A DNA stretch of 64,000 bases, from positions 52,016,338 to 52,080,337 of the forward strand of contig NC_053398.1 of assembly GCF_905171765.1 (NCBI RefSeq), read 5' to 3'. A program made the translations under genes and the position numbers. The stretch comes from Bufo bufo (lineage: Eukaryota > Chordata > Amphibia > Anura > Bufonidae). Under the pieces are notes generated by a model. It was not told the origin of the DNA. It saw only the letters and a list, made by a program, of their open reading frames with translations, and searched no databases. Below, one piece after another: positions 1-10,289 of the stretch; the first letter of the stretch is position 1, and each line of letters opens with the position of its first letter.

Positions 1-107
1 GCGTGGTTAGCTATGTTTCACTCCAGATTTATTACTGAGACTTCCAATAGGAGAAAACTGACTTCAAGTAATTCCCTTTATGATCCATCTCCCTCCTTAT
101 GTCTTAA

Positions 108-596
108 AGGGTTGACCAGGACTTTACAAGTGATGGACTATCCTTAAGATAGGACATCAGAGTCTGATCGGTGAAGGCCCCACACGCCACGCCCCCACCG
201 ATCAGCTATTTTGCAGTAGCTTTGGCATCAGAAGTCCACTGTTAATGGACAGAGCTGCTTACTGGAGCATTGCTTCCATTAACTTGAGTGGGAGCAGCGC
301 TGCAGTAACTGGCTTCGTCCACTCCTTTAGATAGGCCTTCACTATCTGATCTGCAGGGTTCCACCCCTCTCTATTGATCAGCTCTTCTGTAGTAGTTCTG
401 GTGCTGAAGATCACAGCTCCATACGTTGCACACATGTGAATGGCAGCAGCACTGTAGTAACCAGATCCGTCCATTACATAGTGGATGGAGCTGTGTAGTT
501 CTGTCACTGTCTTCTGGAGCCACTGCAGAACAGGGGGTGCAGAGTGTTGGACTCTCATCGATCAGACAGTGAATGCCTGTCCTGAGAACAACCCCT
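108..596. mobile_element. TTAA-flanked MITE, T2/Kolobok-like
   Basis: TTAA lies at 104-107 and 597-600, and both ends start AGGG reading inwards. Inside is a pair of facing modules (TCTGATCGG and CCGATCAGCT) that recurs near 2645, 6901, 9211, 16430, 25122 and 33824. T2-type MITEs of Xenopus have TTAA duplications and ends resembling TTAAAGGRR, so I assign it there by inference. It sits in a TM7SF2 intron. Confidence 0.6.
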
Positions 597-633
597 TTAA
601 GTAAACGGGTACAATTTGCAAAGAGTTATTTAA

Positions 634-1122
634 AGGGCATCTGTCAGCAGATCTGTACCTATGACACTGTCTGACCTGTTACATGTGCGCTTGGCAGCTG
701 AAGGCATCTGTGTTGGTCCCATGTTCATATGTGTCCATGTTGCTGAGAAAAATTAAGTTTTAATATATGCAAATGAGCCTCTAGGAGCAACGGGGGTGTT
801 GACATTACACCTAGAGGCTCTGCTGTCTCTGCAACTGCTGTGCCCTCTGCACTTTGGCAGGATCAGGTATGATGATTTTCACAGCCTGGCCCTGTCAATC
901 ACAGTGCAGAGGACACGGCTGTTGCGGAGAGAGCTGAGCCTCTAGGTGTAACAGCAACGCCCCTTTTGCTCCTAGAGGCTCATTTGCATATATTAAAACT
1001 TAATTTTTCTCAGCAATGCGGACACATATGAACATGGGACCAACACAGACGCCTTCAGCTGCCAAGTGCACATGTAACAGGTCAGCCAGTCTCATAGGTA
1101 CAGATCTGCTGCCAGATGGACT
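634..1122. mobile_element. Palindromic TTAA-flanked MITE
   Basis: Bounded by TTAA at 630-633 and 1123-1126. The two halves are inverted copies: the sequence from AGGGCATCTGTCAGCAG inwards is mirrored from the right end, and both halves carry a long shared stretch around CATTTGCATATATTAAAAC. No coding sequence. T2/Kolobok-like by its ends. Confidence 0.7.
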
Positions 1123-1280
1123 TTAACTCCTTAGTGAAATAAATTGGTATCAAACTGGATCTTTTAGACACTGGTTACATTTGAACCCTTTCCCCAAACT
1201 AGGTGATACATTTCTTATGATCTCCTAGAAAGTAAATGTGATGTGCAGAAAAACTGGGACTGCAAGCAATTTATCTTTAA

Positions 1281-1743
1281 TAAGAATCTGTCACCAGCGA
1301 CCTCCCCATCACACTGTTTGCACAGATACATAGCTGTGGTTCATCTGATTAAAACACTGTTTTTCTTTTGTTGAGCCCAGGTTCCGTTCTTGAGTTATGA
1401 TACTTTTTAATATGCAAATTAGCCCTTAGGTGCAACGAGGACGTCACCTTTGCTCTTGCTGCACCCAAGCCCCTCTCCTTTCTGTGGCCAGCCCCTCCCT
1501 GGCTGCTTTGATTGACAGGACCAGGCAGTGGCAGGGCAGCCAGAGAGGGGCTTGTGTACAACACCAGCAATGGTGACGCCCTCGTTGCACCAAAGACCTA
1601 ATTAGCATATTAAGAAAAAGTATCAGAATTTGGGAACAGAGCTTTGGATCAACAAAAATAAAAACAGCATTTAAATCAGATGAACCACAGCTATGTGTCT
1701 ATGCAAACAGTGTGATGGGGAGGTCGCTGGTGACAGATCCCCT
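1281..1743. mobile_element. Palindromic TTAA-flanked MITE
   Basis: TTAA at 1277-1280 and 1744-1747. The arms GAATCTGTCACCAGCGACC and its mirror (GGTCGCTGGTGACAGATCC) are long and well conserved. The left tip is slightly degraded. Noncoding; in a TM7SF2 intron. Confidence 0.7.
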
Positions 1744-1929
1744 TTAAGTCCAAAATCTTGTGCTGATTAAATAAATAATATATCTTAATAGAGCTCCAAA
1801 TATTGGTCTTCCCCAAACATAGTCAAATGAAAGGCCATCTTTCTGAATGCTTACAGCCACTAATAAGGGGAGCTAACAGAAGAGGTGTATATACAGCAAC
1901 CACTGAACTCATTAAAGTCTGCGGCCGTT

Positions 1930-2561
1930 CAACTAAAAAACGTACTTTTATACATATGCTAATGAGCCTCTAGGTGCTATGTGGGCGTCAATTCAGCACC
2001 TAGAGGCTCCGTCCACTGAACATTTATGCCGCCCATGTTGTTCTTCTTGCTGCCCGCCCCGCTCCTCTTGACTGACGTCCGATTCCCTGCATCTCAGTCT
2101 AAATCCCGCCCCTGCGCAGTGCTCTTCTGTATTCAGCGCAGGCGCAGTGACTGTCGGACGCGCTCCTGGCGCCGGCTCCCTCACTGCGTCGACTACGTCA
2201 CATTGAGGAAGACGGCACCAGTAGCGCGGCCTTCACTCACTGCGCCTGCGCTGAATACAGAAGTGAACAGCGCAGGCGCTGGATTTCCTCAACGATGCAT
2301 GAAACTTGGACATCAATCAAGAGGAGCGGGGCGGGCAGAACGGAGAACCTGGGCGGGATAAAGGGTGAGTAGACGGAGCCTCTAGGTGCTGAATCTACGC
2401 CCACATAGCACCTAGAGGCTCATTAGCATATTTTAAAAGTGTGTATTTTAGCGTAACGGCTGCAGGGAGAAATGTAGAAAACACACTGTTATGTAGTGCT
2501 GACATTAGCACATCGCTATATCAGTCAGCTACATAACAGTATTTATGGTGGTAGAAACCCT
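1930..2561. mobile_element. Palindromic MITE with CCTCTAGGTGCT arms
   Basis: Inverted arms at about 1945-2022 and 2368-2440 share GAGCCTCTAGGTGCT, and the inner GC-rich parts also mirror each other. TTAA follows at 2562-2565; the left end is not clear. The same family fills 50200-50745. The open frames here on both strands are by-products of the palindrome. Confidence 0.6.
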
Positions 2562-2644
2562 TTAAAGGGTTTCCCGGCTTCCTATATTGATGACCTGCTA
2601 GTAGCTGCATGCACGCGCCGTTATAAACAGGCCAACCCTTTTAA

Positions 2645-2897
2645 AGAGATTGTCTAGTGGGATAATATTGATGGCCTATCCTCGGGATAGGTCATGAATA
2701 TTAGATCGGCGGGGGTCTGACTCACGGTAACCCCACTGATCAGCTATTTCGAGGGGTTACGCCGCTCTTGCTGCATCATCTATGCACCGGTAATACAGTG
2801 TAACTACAATCGCCTGTCCCATTCACTTGCCAGGAGTCCGCCCCTCGCCAATCTGATATCGGTGACCTATCCCGGATTATAATACTGCACAACCCCT
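2645..2897. mobile_element. Degraded TTAA-type MITE
   Basis: Starts after TTAA at 2641-2644 with AGAGATTGTCTAG and ends at GCACAACCCCT followed by a mutated TTAC. Facing modules GATAGGTCA and TGACCTATC mark the two halves. Same family as the element at 9211. Confidence 0.55.
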
Positions 2898-3131
2898 TTA
2901 CGACCTTGTCTTTGGTAATTATTATTTCTCCATAATATTCAGGTGTCTAGGTGGGAGCTGTATATATTGTGCTCGGCCATCCATAAATAGCTGAACAAGT
3001 AGAGTCTCCTTGAGAAAGATGACCCAGTATATGACTATGCAGTGGAATAGTACTTATACCTCTCTGACATATCCTTGCACGTCAATGTGTAAAATTTTCA
3101 TTTTGTAAAACACTTCTTCCATCGATCTTAG

Positions 3132-4141
3132 GATTGGAAACCATCCCAACAGCAACAGGAAAGAAGCTTCTTGTATCTGGATGGTGGGGTCTTGTTCGTC
3201 ACCCGAATTACCTTGGAGATTTAATTATGGCCCTGGCCTGGTCACTGCCGTGTGGTGAGTCACTATAGTGCTAAAAGTGCAAACATCATCTGAATAGGCC
3301 GTAATAACTGGAGAGGACGGGACAATGGAAGCAAAGTCTTAAAGGGATTATCTGAGATAAATAGAGGATAGCACGCCTTGTTCTAGGGTTTAGTTTCTTT
3401 TAAAAATGATCCTTCCCTCCTGAACCTTATTTAAAATTCACACAATCACATTCAATGGGGGGGAAATACGCTTCATGCGACGTCAGTATTTCCCGGACTG
3501 AACACTGCCCTTGTGACACGAACTCACAGCATTATAATGATTTTGAATTCTGCGTGTTCCTGTACTCGCATATTGCCATCAGTACAGTTCAGGACAGCTT
3601 AGTTCAGCCAGGAACACAGAGCATTATACGGCATTATAAGTTTGTGTCGTAGGAGCAGTGTTCAGTCCGGGAAATACTCTCTGTGTGAGAATACGCTCAT
3701 GTGAAATGGTCGTCAATATTTTTATGCACAGAAGAAAAATGTGGCCAGCCTACAACTATCTATCTAGTGTGGGCAGCTAAAAGGAACATGTCCACCTAGA
3801 CTGAGCGCTATGCTCTGAGGACAGTACAAGGCAGAAGCTGTAATGACCCACTGGTCTTCTCCTTGGGGTCCCCGGCAGCCAGGCACCCGACCTGCTCGAT
3901 GGCAGGAGCTTTAATCCTGTTCCGTACATGTACAGCTCTTGGTCGTAATGAGGTTTACTGACAGTGTTTATTTCCCACAGGTCTTGGTCACATCTTACCA
4001 TACTTCTACGTTATTTATTTCACTGGTCTCCTGATTCACCGCGAGGCAAGAGATGAGCACCAGTGTTTGAAGAAGTATGGCCTAGCCTGGCAGGAATACT
4101 GTAAAAGAGTTCCTTACAGGATATTCCCATACATCTATTGA
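3132..4141 (+). CDS. TM7SF2: TM7SF2, C-terminal two exons
   Basis: Delta-14 sterol reductase, an NADPH-dependent multi-pass enzyme of the endoplasmic reticulum that reduces the C14-C15 double bond of sterol intermediates after lanosterol 14-demethylation. Two coding exons are visible: 3132-3254 (acceptor TTAG, donor GTGAGT) and 3981-4141 (acceptor CACAG, stop TGA 4139-4141). The junction completes a split glycine codon. They encode about 93 residues with the ERG4/ERG24 family signatures [17 protein letters not shown] and the terminal [10 protein letters not shown]. The related lamin B receptor ends the same way. I prefer TM7SF2 because of the GLAWQEYC stretch and because ZNHIT2, FAU and MRPL49 follow as in human. 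The earlier exons, most of the membrane segments, must lie left of the window. No convincing AATAAA follows closely. Confidence 0.93.
3484..3684. repeat. Imperfect palindromic MITE in TM7SF2 intron
   Basis: Arms TATTTCCCGGACTGAACACTG and its mirror CAGTGTTCAGTCCGGGAAATA flank a diverged centre with CATTATAATG-type motifs. A related, more diverged copy lies at about 7769-7976. Confidence 0.5.
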
Positions 4142-4279
4142 TTCATCCATCCGACAACTCCTAGTTCAGCTGTAGTCTGGCAAAGGCAAGAAAAACAGAC
4201 TGCTACCTGCAGAGATGTGAATGGTGTACGATTCATTATGGAAACCGCAATGTTATCTGAAAAGTTAAAAATGGCTTAA

Positions 4280-5180
4280 AGGGAGTCACTAGGAAATTCA
4301 CTGTTCAACCAGGGACAATGCCTTCTAGTACTAGCTCAGCTCAATGTTGCTTCACACTGGAGAAAAAGTACTTGTAATCCATATGCAAATGAGCAGTTAA
4401 AGAGGACCTTTCACCGATTATTACTCTATGAACTAAGTATACAGACATGTAGAGCGGCACCCGGGGATCTCACTGCACTTACTATTATCCCCGGGCGCCG
4501 CTCCGTTCTCCCGCTATGTCCTCCGGTATCTCCGTTCCCTAAGTTATGGTAGGCGGAGTCTGCCCTTGTTCTTCTGTAGCGCTGGCCAATCGCATTGCAG
4601 AGCTCACAGCCTGGGAGAAAATAACCTCCCAGGCTGTGAGCTCTGCGCTGCGATTGGCCAGCGCTACAGAAGAACAAGGGCTGACTCCGCCTACCATAAC
4701 TTAGGGACTGGTATCTCTGCCTACTATAACTTAGTGAGCGGAGATACCGGAGGGCATAACGGGAGAACGGAGCGGCGCCCAGGGATAATAGTAAGTGCAG
4801 TGAGATCCCCGGGCGCCGCTCCACATGTCTGTATAGTTAGTTCATAGTGTAATAATCGGTGAAAGGTCCTCTTTAAGTGCATCAAGGGCGGGCCCAAGAC
4901 ACCGTGTGCACCCTTCCTCCTCCTACAGCCCCTCTCTCTCCTTCGTGATTGGCAGGTCCAGGTTCCTGCACAGTTATCACACTTGGCCCTATGAATAAAG
5001 GAGAGTTTTATGGAAGAAGGCAGAGGAGCAAGGGTGCACGGGTGGCTTGGGCCTGCTCTCGGTGCACTTAACTGCTCATTTGCATATGGATTAAAAGCAC
5101 TAGAAGCATTTTCCCTCGAATGAAGCAACAGATTGGTATGTGTGCCTGGTGTAACAGTGACGTTCCTGGTGACATTGGCT
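4280..5180. mobile_element. Outer TTAA-type palindromic MITE, split by another
   Basis: Starts after TTAA at 4276-4279 with AGGGAGTCAC. Mirrored arms include CATATGCAAATGAGCAG at the left and its reverse complement at the right. A second MITE (4401-4872) is inserted in the left arm. The right arm keeps the unoccupied sequence TGCACTTAACTG. The right tip is degraded, so the end near 5180 is approximate. It lies in the TM7SF2 3' flank. Confidence 0.65.
4401..4872. mobile_element. Nested palindromic TTAA MITE
   Basis: TTAA at 4397-4400 and 4873-4876; both ends are AGAGGACCTTTCACCGATTA reading inwards. The arms also contain a mirrored GGGCGCCGCTC block. A similar GC-rich palindrome occurs at 49745-50165. 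The long open frames are by-products of the inverted repeat. Confidence 0.8.
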
Positions 5181-5314
5181 GGCAATAATGGGGCATAAGA
5201 CTGGAAGAGTTCACCAGTGTTTATATGTAATAGGAGTCCTTGTGCAGAAGGGTACAATGATATTGCTGTTCAGTCATTTCTAATAATATGGAGTTGTACC
5301 CAACAACCATGTTA

Positions 5315-5555
5315 GGCCAGGGACACACATGACAGAAAAATCTGCAGCGGTTTTTGTTTCGGAAAAGCCAGCAGATTTCACTCTCTCCATTAAGAAGTGT
5401 GTAATCTGCTTGTACAACTGGGATGCTGCGGATTTCAAAACTGCAATACCGAAGCTTCTGAATTCAGAAATCCCCATCCACTCACTGGTATTGTACAACG
5501 CTGTGGATTTGCGGCACGAAAATCTGCAGCTAATCAGTCAAGTGTGACCCCCGCC
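5315..5555. mobile_element. TTA-flanked MITE, PIF/Harbinger-like
   Basis: Ends GGCCAGGGACACACATGAC and, in mirror, GGCGGGGGTCACACTTGAC, flanked by TTA at 5312-5314 and 5556-5558. A three-base TWA duplication is the habit of PIF/Harbinger elements; the assignment is inferred from that. The right TTA is shared with the next MITE. Confidence 0.55.
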
Positions 5556-5558
5556 TTA

Positions 5559-5716
5559 GGCCTCTTGCACACGACTGTATGCACTCCGAGATATACGGTC
5601 CGTGAGCGCGCCATATGTCCCGGAGCGGCCTTGATCGTGCTCACAGCATCATAGATTATAATGATGCTATGCACGTTGGGCCGCCCGCGGGGCTATTGAC
5701 TAGTGTGCAAGAGGCC
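5559..5716. mobile_element. TTA-flanked MITE, GGCCTCTTGCACACG family
   Basis: Ends GGCCTCTTGCACACGACTG and its mirror, TTA at 5556-5558 and 5717-5719. This is the commonest terminal motif in the window (also 6111, 13446, 15495, 28152). Confidence 0.7.
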
Positions 5717-6110
5717 TTAGAATTTTAAAACAATGTGATTTTTTGTTTTATTTTAACACAAATGAAAGTGATCTCATGTAAAGTCAGTCTCTGTAAGGCC
5801 TCATTCAGACATGTAATATGGATGCACGTAGTATCTGTTTTAGCGTTCAGCTATATGGCGATTTTGGGCACCACACTTGACGCGCACCCAAGTATTGGAG
5901 TGTAGCCAGGCAGCCATAGAAATGAATGGGGTTTGCCACGACCCCAAAAAATCCTTCAGTGTTGAATTTTTAGCAAACATGTGAGTCATGCTGTGACTCC
6001 ATTCATTTTTATGGCTGTCCTGCTACACGACAACACTTGGGCTCGCGACACATCAGGGCACAAATCTCTTTGTAGCCGAACCTAGCAGCTGCAAATCCCA
6101 ACCCGACTTA

Positions 6111-6428
6111 GGCCTCTTGCACACAAACCTATTTTCATTCCGTGTTCGTTCTGTTTTTTTTGTGGACCGTATATGGAACTATTCATTTCAACGGGTCCGC
6201 AAAAAAACCTGAAGGTACTCCGTGTGCATTCCGTTTCCATATATCTGTTCTGCTAAAGTATAGAACTTGTCCTATTATTGTCCGCATAACGGACACGGAT
6301 AGGACTGTTCTATTAGGGGCCAGCTGGTCCGTTCCGCAAAATACGGAATGCACACGGATGTCATCCATATTTTTTGCGGATCTGTTTTTTGCAGACTGCA
6401 AAATACATACAGTCGTGTGCAAGAGGCC
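6111..6428. mobile_element. TTA-flanked MITE, nested
   Basis: Ends GGCCTCTTGCACACAAACC and GGCCTCTTGCACACGACTG in mirror, with TTA at 6108-6110 and 6429-6431. Interior GTCCGCATAACGGACA-type palindromes are seen in many copies. Confidence 0.7.
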
Positions 6429-6431
6429 TTA

Positions 6432-6768
6432 GGGTCCATTCAGACGTCCATAAGTGTTTTGCGGATCCGCAAAACACGGACACCTGCAATGTGCGATCCG
6501 CAATTTGCGGATCCGCACATCACAGACACTATAATAGAATATGCCTGTTCTTGTCCACAATTGCGGACAAGAATAGGACATGTTCTATTTTTTCCAGGAA
6601 CGAAATTGCGGATCCCGAAAAAACGAATCCCGAAAAAACGGATGCAGATCCCGAAAATGCAGATCCAGGAAATGTGGATTTGCATCTGTTCCAGCCCCAT
6701 TGAAAGTGAATGGGTCCGCAAATTGCGGAACGAATGCGGATCCAAATTACGGACGTGTGAATGGACCG
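6432..6768. mobile_element. TTA-flanked MITE, GGGTCCATTCA family
   Basis: Ends GGGTCCATTCAGACGTCC and its mirror, TTA at 6429-6431 and 6769-6771. It directly abuts the previous MITE and shares its TTA. Relatives at 9844-10048 and 62130-62415. Confidence 0.65.
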
Positions 6769-6900
6769 TTAGAGTCTAATGACCCAAACTAACGCATCAT
6801 TAGAATCTACGATGCATTAAGTTTAGCTCATTAGACCTGCGGTGGGATAAGATTTGTGACAGTCTGAATGAGGCCTAAGGCTGCATTCATACGGCCTTAA

Positions 6901-7190
6901 AGGGGTTGTCCAGCCGTTAATATTGACCTATACTCAGGACAGGTCATCAATATCAGATTGGCGGGGGTCCGACAACCGTCACCCCTGCCGATCAGCTGTT
7001 TCAAGAGGAGCCTGCGCTCATCTAGGAAGTGCATTGTAATACAAGTACTCGCTCCATTCAAGTGAATAGTGAGAGTACTTGTAATTATACTACGCCACCG
7101 CTCCACAGGAGATGAAGTGTAATGATCAGGAAGCAGCGCTCGCGTGGAGCACCATCTCATCAAACAGCTGATTGGCGGGAGTGCCAGACA
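6901..7190. mobile_element. Left half of a TTAA-type MITE
   Basis: After TTAA at 6897-6900 it begins AGGGGTTGTCCAG and carries the GACCTAT/ATAGGTC and GATCAGCTG modules. The right end is missing. From about 7191 to 7265 a fragment ending GTCGTCGTGTAGACCCAGCC takes over, a relative of the MITE at 33228. 7266-7465 shows AT-rich sequence and no recognisable feature. Confidence 0.5.
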
Positions 7191-7473
7191 CCATAGACTA
7201 CCATTATAAAAATTGTCGCGCGACATTGGTGCGACAAATGTCGTCGTGTAGACCCAGCCTAACTCTGCCTGATGGATGGGATCTGATCGCCTTCGTGGCA
7301 CTAAATTCCTACACACAGCTGTACTAAGGCTGCTTGAAGTAATATTTCTGATTATTAATCTAACCCATAAAACATTTTTGTGGAGTACAATTTCTATAAT
7401 AAAAAAAAAAGAAAATGCAATAAAAAAAAGTTTTTTTTAATTAATAGAAAAATTGTCCTTTTATTGTGACTAC

Positions 7474-7674
7474 TAGAGATGAGCGAATTTCATGTTATGA
7501 AATTCGTTCACGCTTCGTTTGGTGGTAAAAGCAGAATTGCGTTATGGATTCCTTTACCACGGACAATAACGCAATTCTATGACGGAATGCATAACGGAAT
7601 GCCTTTAGATTCCATCATAATACAAATCTATGGCCTGCATAACGGATCCGTTATCCGACATTCACTCATCTCTA
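7474..7674. mobile_element. hAT MITE with 8-bp duplication GTGACTAC
   Basis: Terminal repeats TAGAGATGAGCGAA and mirrored TTCACTCATCTCTA, flanked by perfect eight-base repeats GTGACTAC at 7466-7473 and 7675-7682. Eight-base duplications define hAT insertions; no coding capacity. Confidence 0.85.
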
Positions 7675-7768
7675 GTGACTACAGCAGTGATGTTTTGTGT
7701 ATGGGCTGGCGAATATGACTAGGTTGGCGTTATTGCTTTAGTTTCAGACTAATGTGTTAATTTCGGGC

Positions 7769-7976
7769 AACATGCTCCGTGTGCGTTATGTTCCGTCCTG
7801 AACACTGCTGTTATGACATGTACTCACATTATTATAATGACTTATATGACTGCGGGTTCCTACCTGATGTCCGCTGTAATGAACTGTACTGACTGCATTT
7901 GCTTACAGTGGAGTGTGGGCAGGAACCCAGAGCACCATAAATCATTATAATGTTGTGAGTCTGTGTCACAAGAGCG
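7769..7976. repeat. Diverged palindromic MITE
   Basis: Shares TCCTGAACACTG and CATTATAATG motifs with the element at 3484-3684. The two halves are weakly inverted. Ends not defined. Confidence 0.4.
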
Positions 7977-7980
7977 TTAA

Positions 7981-8796
7981 AGGAGTTCTCCAGTAATAAT
8001 GCCGGCAGCCTGCCCCCTATACCTGGGTAACTTTGCTCCCAGTTCAATCATGATACTATTTGTTTCCCCACTATTAGCACTGCCACACACTTTCACCTTG
8101 TATAGGATGACTACTGCCTCTCTACCTCCTCATCTGCACTAATGCTCTGCCGAAAAGATGTCTCCTTTCATATCAGCGCCAGTAACTACCTGTGCAGCAA
8201 TAGAAGTCACCCGAGCCGCTACCCACTGGCCGAATGTGCCAGTGACATCTATGGCTGCTTTCTACCAGCCACTGCTACTAGCTCTGGTACAAAAGGGTGT
8301 GTAGTTTCACACGTACATACACACTTCAGCGAATCCAGGGCTCTTTTCCTGGGATTCCAACGTACAACCAAAACCATGGCAGTGTGGGCAGGTCTAGTCA
8401 TCTACAATACATGTATTGGAAGGGACAGGAGCATCGCCTGCATATGCTGCCATTGTTTGAGCTGTACATTGGAAGTCTGTTTGCTGGGGTAGAAGAGCCT
8501 CATTCAACAGTTTCAAAGTTTTGTCTGACAGAGGAAACAAATGCTCTTTTTTCTCTCTGCACCACTCTGGTCTGTGGGTTTGTTAAACCCCTCATTGAAA
8601 AATAAAGGGGCAGACGTTCTGCTCAGAGCCCTGGTGCTTCCACGCTCATTGGCTCTGCTTGGCTTTTGTAACACATACACTTTCCATGGATCCGTACTGC
8701 ACACGCTTGAAAAGGCGAACAGAGCGGGAAAAAGCTGAAGAAACAGAGCACTCCGAGCAGCACTTCTGCCCTTTTTAACAAATGTTTAGTTCCCCT
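7981..8796. repeat. TTAA-bounded block, unclassified
   Basis: TTAA at 7977-7980 and 8797-8800, starting AGGAGTTCTCC and ending in AGTTCCCCT, which resemble T2-type ends. The 800-bp interior matches nothing I recognise. Its open frames (for example 8142-8492 and 8297-8605 on +) overlap one another and have no gene-like features. Confidence 0.35.
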
Positions 8797-8800
8797 TTAA

Positions 8801-9206
8801 GGTACTACTAAGTTGCTGAAGTGCAATACCAAACAGTCCTGGGCACGGGTGAAGTGGTTTCTGAATGCCCCGGCCTACACCGCTTACATCTGTAACACTA
8901 CTGCAGCCATTTGATAAAAAAATAGATGCGTTTTATTTAAGAAAACAAATATAATAATGTGAAAGGATCACTTTCAGAGAAAACCCCAGGTCACAGTTAT
9001 GTTGTACGACACGTCGGTATTCCAGACATGATGGCAGCCTTTCTAGCTGGGAACAGAGGGCCCCCCCCCCCCCAAGATGTATGAAACCCAACACGAGCCC
9101 TACGTGTTTTATCAATCCGCTCCTCCGATCATGCTGCCTGCAGATTACACTGCATTTTGGGGCAACAGGTCCTCTTTAAACAAAATCATTACTAGAGTCA
9201 TGGATT
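8801..9206. other. Spacer; possible 3' UTR end of ZNHIT2
   Basis: About 400 bp between MITEs with no coding signal. It holds a C run at about 9060-9074. On the minus strand it contains the first AATAAA met downstream of ZNHIT2 (8932-8937). Confidence 0.35.
8932..8937 (-). terminator. Candidate ZNHIT2 polyadenylation signal
   Basis: AATAAA on the minus strand, about 1.35 kb past the ZNHIT2 stop codon. I saw no nearer copy. The intervening sequence is two MITEs, so this would mean a repeat-filled 3' UTR. A variant signal nearer the stop is equally possible. Confidence 0.25.
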
Positions 9207-9210
9207 TTAA

Positions 9211-9648
9211 AGGGTTTTCCAAGATTATTATTTTTTTTTTACTGATGGTCTATCCTCAGGAGAGGTCATTATTGTCTGATCACCAGGAACCCCGCCGATC
9301 AGCTGTTTGAGGAGGCAGTAGCGCTCCTGTGAGCGCCACGGCCTTCTCGCAGCTTGCCAAGCACAGCGCCGTACATTGTATAGCGGCTGTGCGTGGTATG
9401 GCGCTCAGCCCAATTCACTTCAATGGGACTGAGCTGCTCCTAGGCCACGTGATCGATGAAAGTGACATCACATGTCCTAGGCAGAGCTGAGATAAGGCAG
9501 TGGCGCTCACAGGTGAGCTGCTGCCATCTCAAACAGCAGATAGACAGGGGTCCCACGTGTCAGACCCCCACTAATCAGATACTGATAACCTATCCATAGG
9601 ATAGGTCATCAGTAAAAAAAAAAAAAAAAAAATACTCAGAAAACACCT
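9211..9648. mobile_element. TTAA-flanked palindromic MITE
   Basis: TTAA at 9207-9210 and 9649-9652. The halves mirror each other through GATGGTCTATCCTCAG / CCTATCCATAGGATAG and GATCAGCTG modules. A T run at 9230-9240 and an A run at 9613-9631 occupy equivalent positions in the arms. Confidence 0.7.
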
Positions 9649-9652
9649 TTAA

Positions 9653-10190
9653 GGGCTTGTTCACACCTATGTGGAGCTTTTCATTCCTCTGATTCATCAG
9701 AAAAATAGATAAATGGAAAATAACTGTGCATCAGTTTGGGTAAGTTGTCAGGCATCAGTTATTTTTAACAAGAAAAAAAAAGTACAGCAGGCTGAACTTT
9801 TTCTCAAAAATAACTGATGTCTGACGGAACTGACACAAAGTAAGGGTCCATTCACATGACCGTATCCATTTTGTGGTCCCGCACATTCTACCCAGAGTTA
9901 GAAATGCCTAATCTTGTCTGCAAAACGGACAAGAATAGGATATGTTCTAATTTTTGTGCAGGGCGATGAAAAAGGCATACGGATGCGGATATAGCACTTG
10001 ATGTACTGTCCACGGATTTCATGGCCCCATTGAAATGTGAATGGACCCTTAGACTAGTTATTTTTCATTTATCTGTTCTGACGGATGCAAACTAAGCACG
10101 GCTGATACCCCTTCAAACAAATGGGGATTAAAACTTATGAGTTTTCTGTTCCTGTGATGCATCAGAAGAATGGAAAGCTCAGCGCAGATG
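9653..10190. mobile_element. MITE with GGGCTTGTTCACA ends, split by another
   Basis: Ends GGGCTTGTTCACACC and, in mirror, GGACTCGTTCACATC. Facing CTGATTCATCAGAA and TGATGCATCAGAAG motifs lie inside. A MITE at 9844-10048 interrupts it. It ends about 100 bp from the ZNHIT2 stop codon. Confidence 0.5.
9844..10048. mobile_element. Nested MITE, GGGTCCATTCA family
   Basis: Ends GGGTCCATTCACATGACCG and mirrored ATTCACATTTCAATG..., preceded by TAA and followed by TTA. Inside is the TTGTCCG/CGGACAA-type palindrome common to this group. Confidence 0.55.
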
Positions 10191-10289
10191 TGAACGAGTC
10201 CCAAGAACCACCATAGACCTCACAGACATGTCTCCAGAGGTCCAGTTCTATCACCAGGATGTAGGTCATATACATTCCCACATAACCCT

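Larger units (their letters stand above)
5797..6875. mobile_element. TAA-flanked MITE containing two others
   Basis: Ends GGCCTCATTCAGACATG and, mirrored, GGCCTCATTCAGACTG, with TAA at 5794-5796 and 6876-6878. Two complete MITEs (6111-6428 and 6432-6768) sit inside it, so it is the oldest of the three. Confidence 0.6.

Noticed and set aside
3132..4141. Lamin B receptor (LBR) as the identity of the first gene
   Set aside because: The C-terminal domains are similar, but [12 protein letters not shown] residues and the ZNHIT2/FAU/MRPL49 neighbours favour TM7SF2.
4724..5257. 177-codon minus-strand open frame
   Set aside because: Lies entirely in two nested palindromic MITEs; the peptide mirrors inverted repeat sequence and has no domain.
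6142..6779. Several open frames of 80-140 codons on both strands
   Set aside because: All lie in TTA-flanked MITEs whose symmetric GGATCCG and CGGACAA motifs lack stop codons in several frames.
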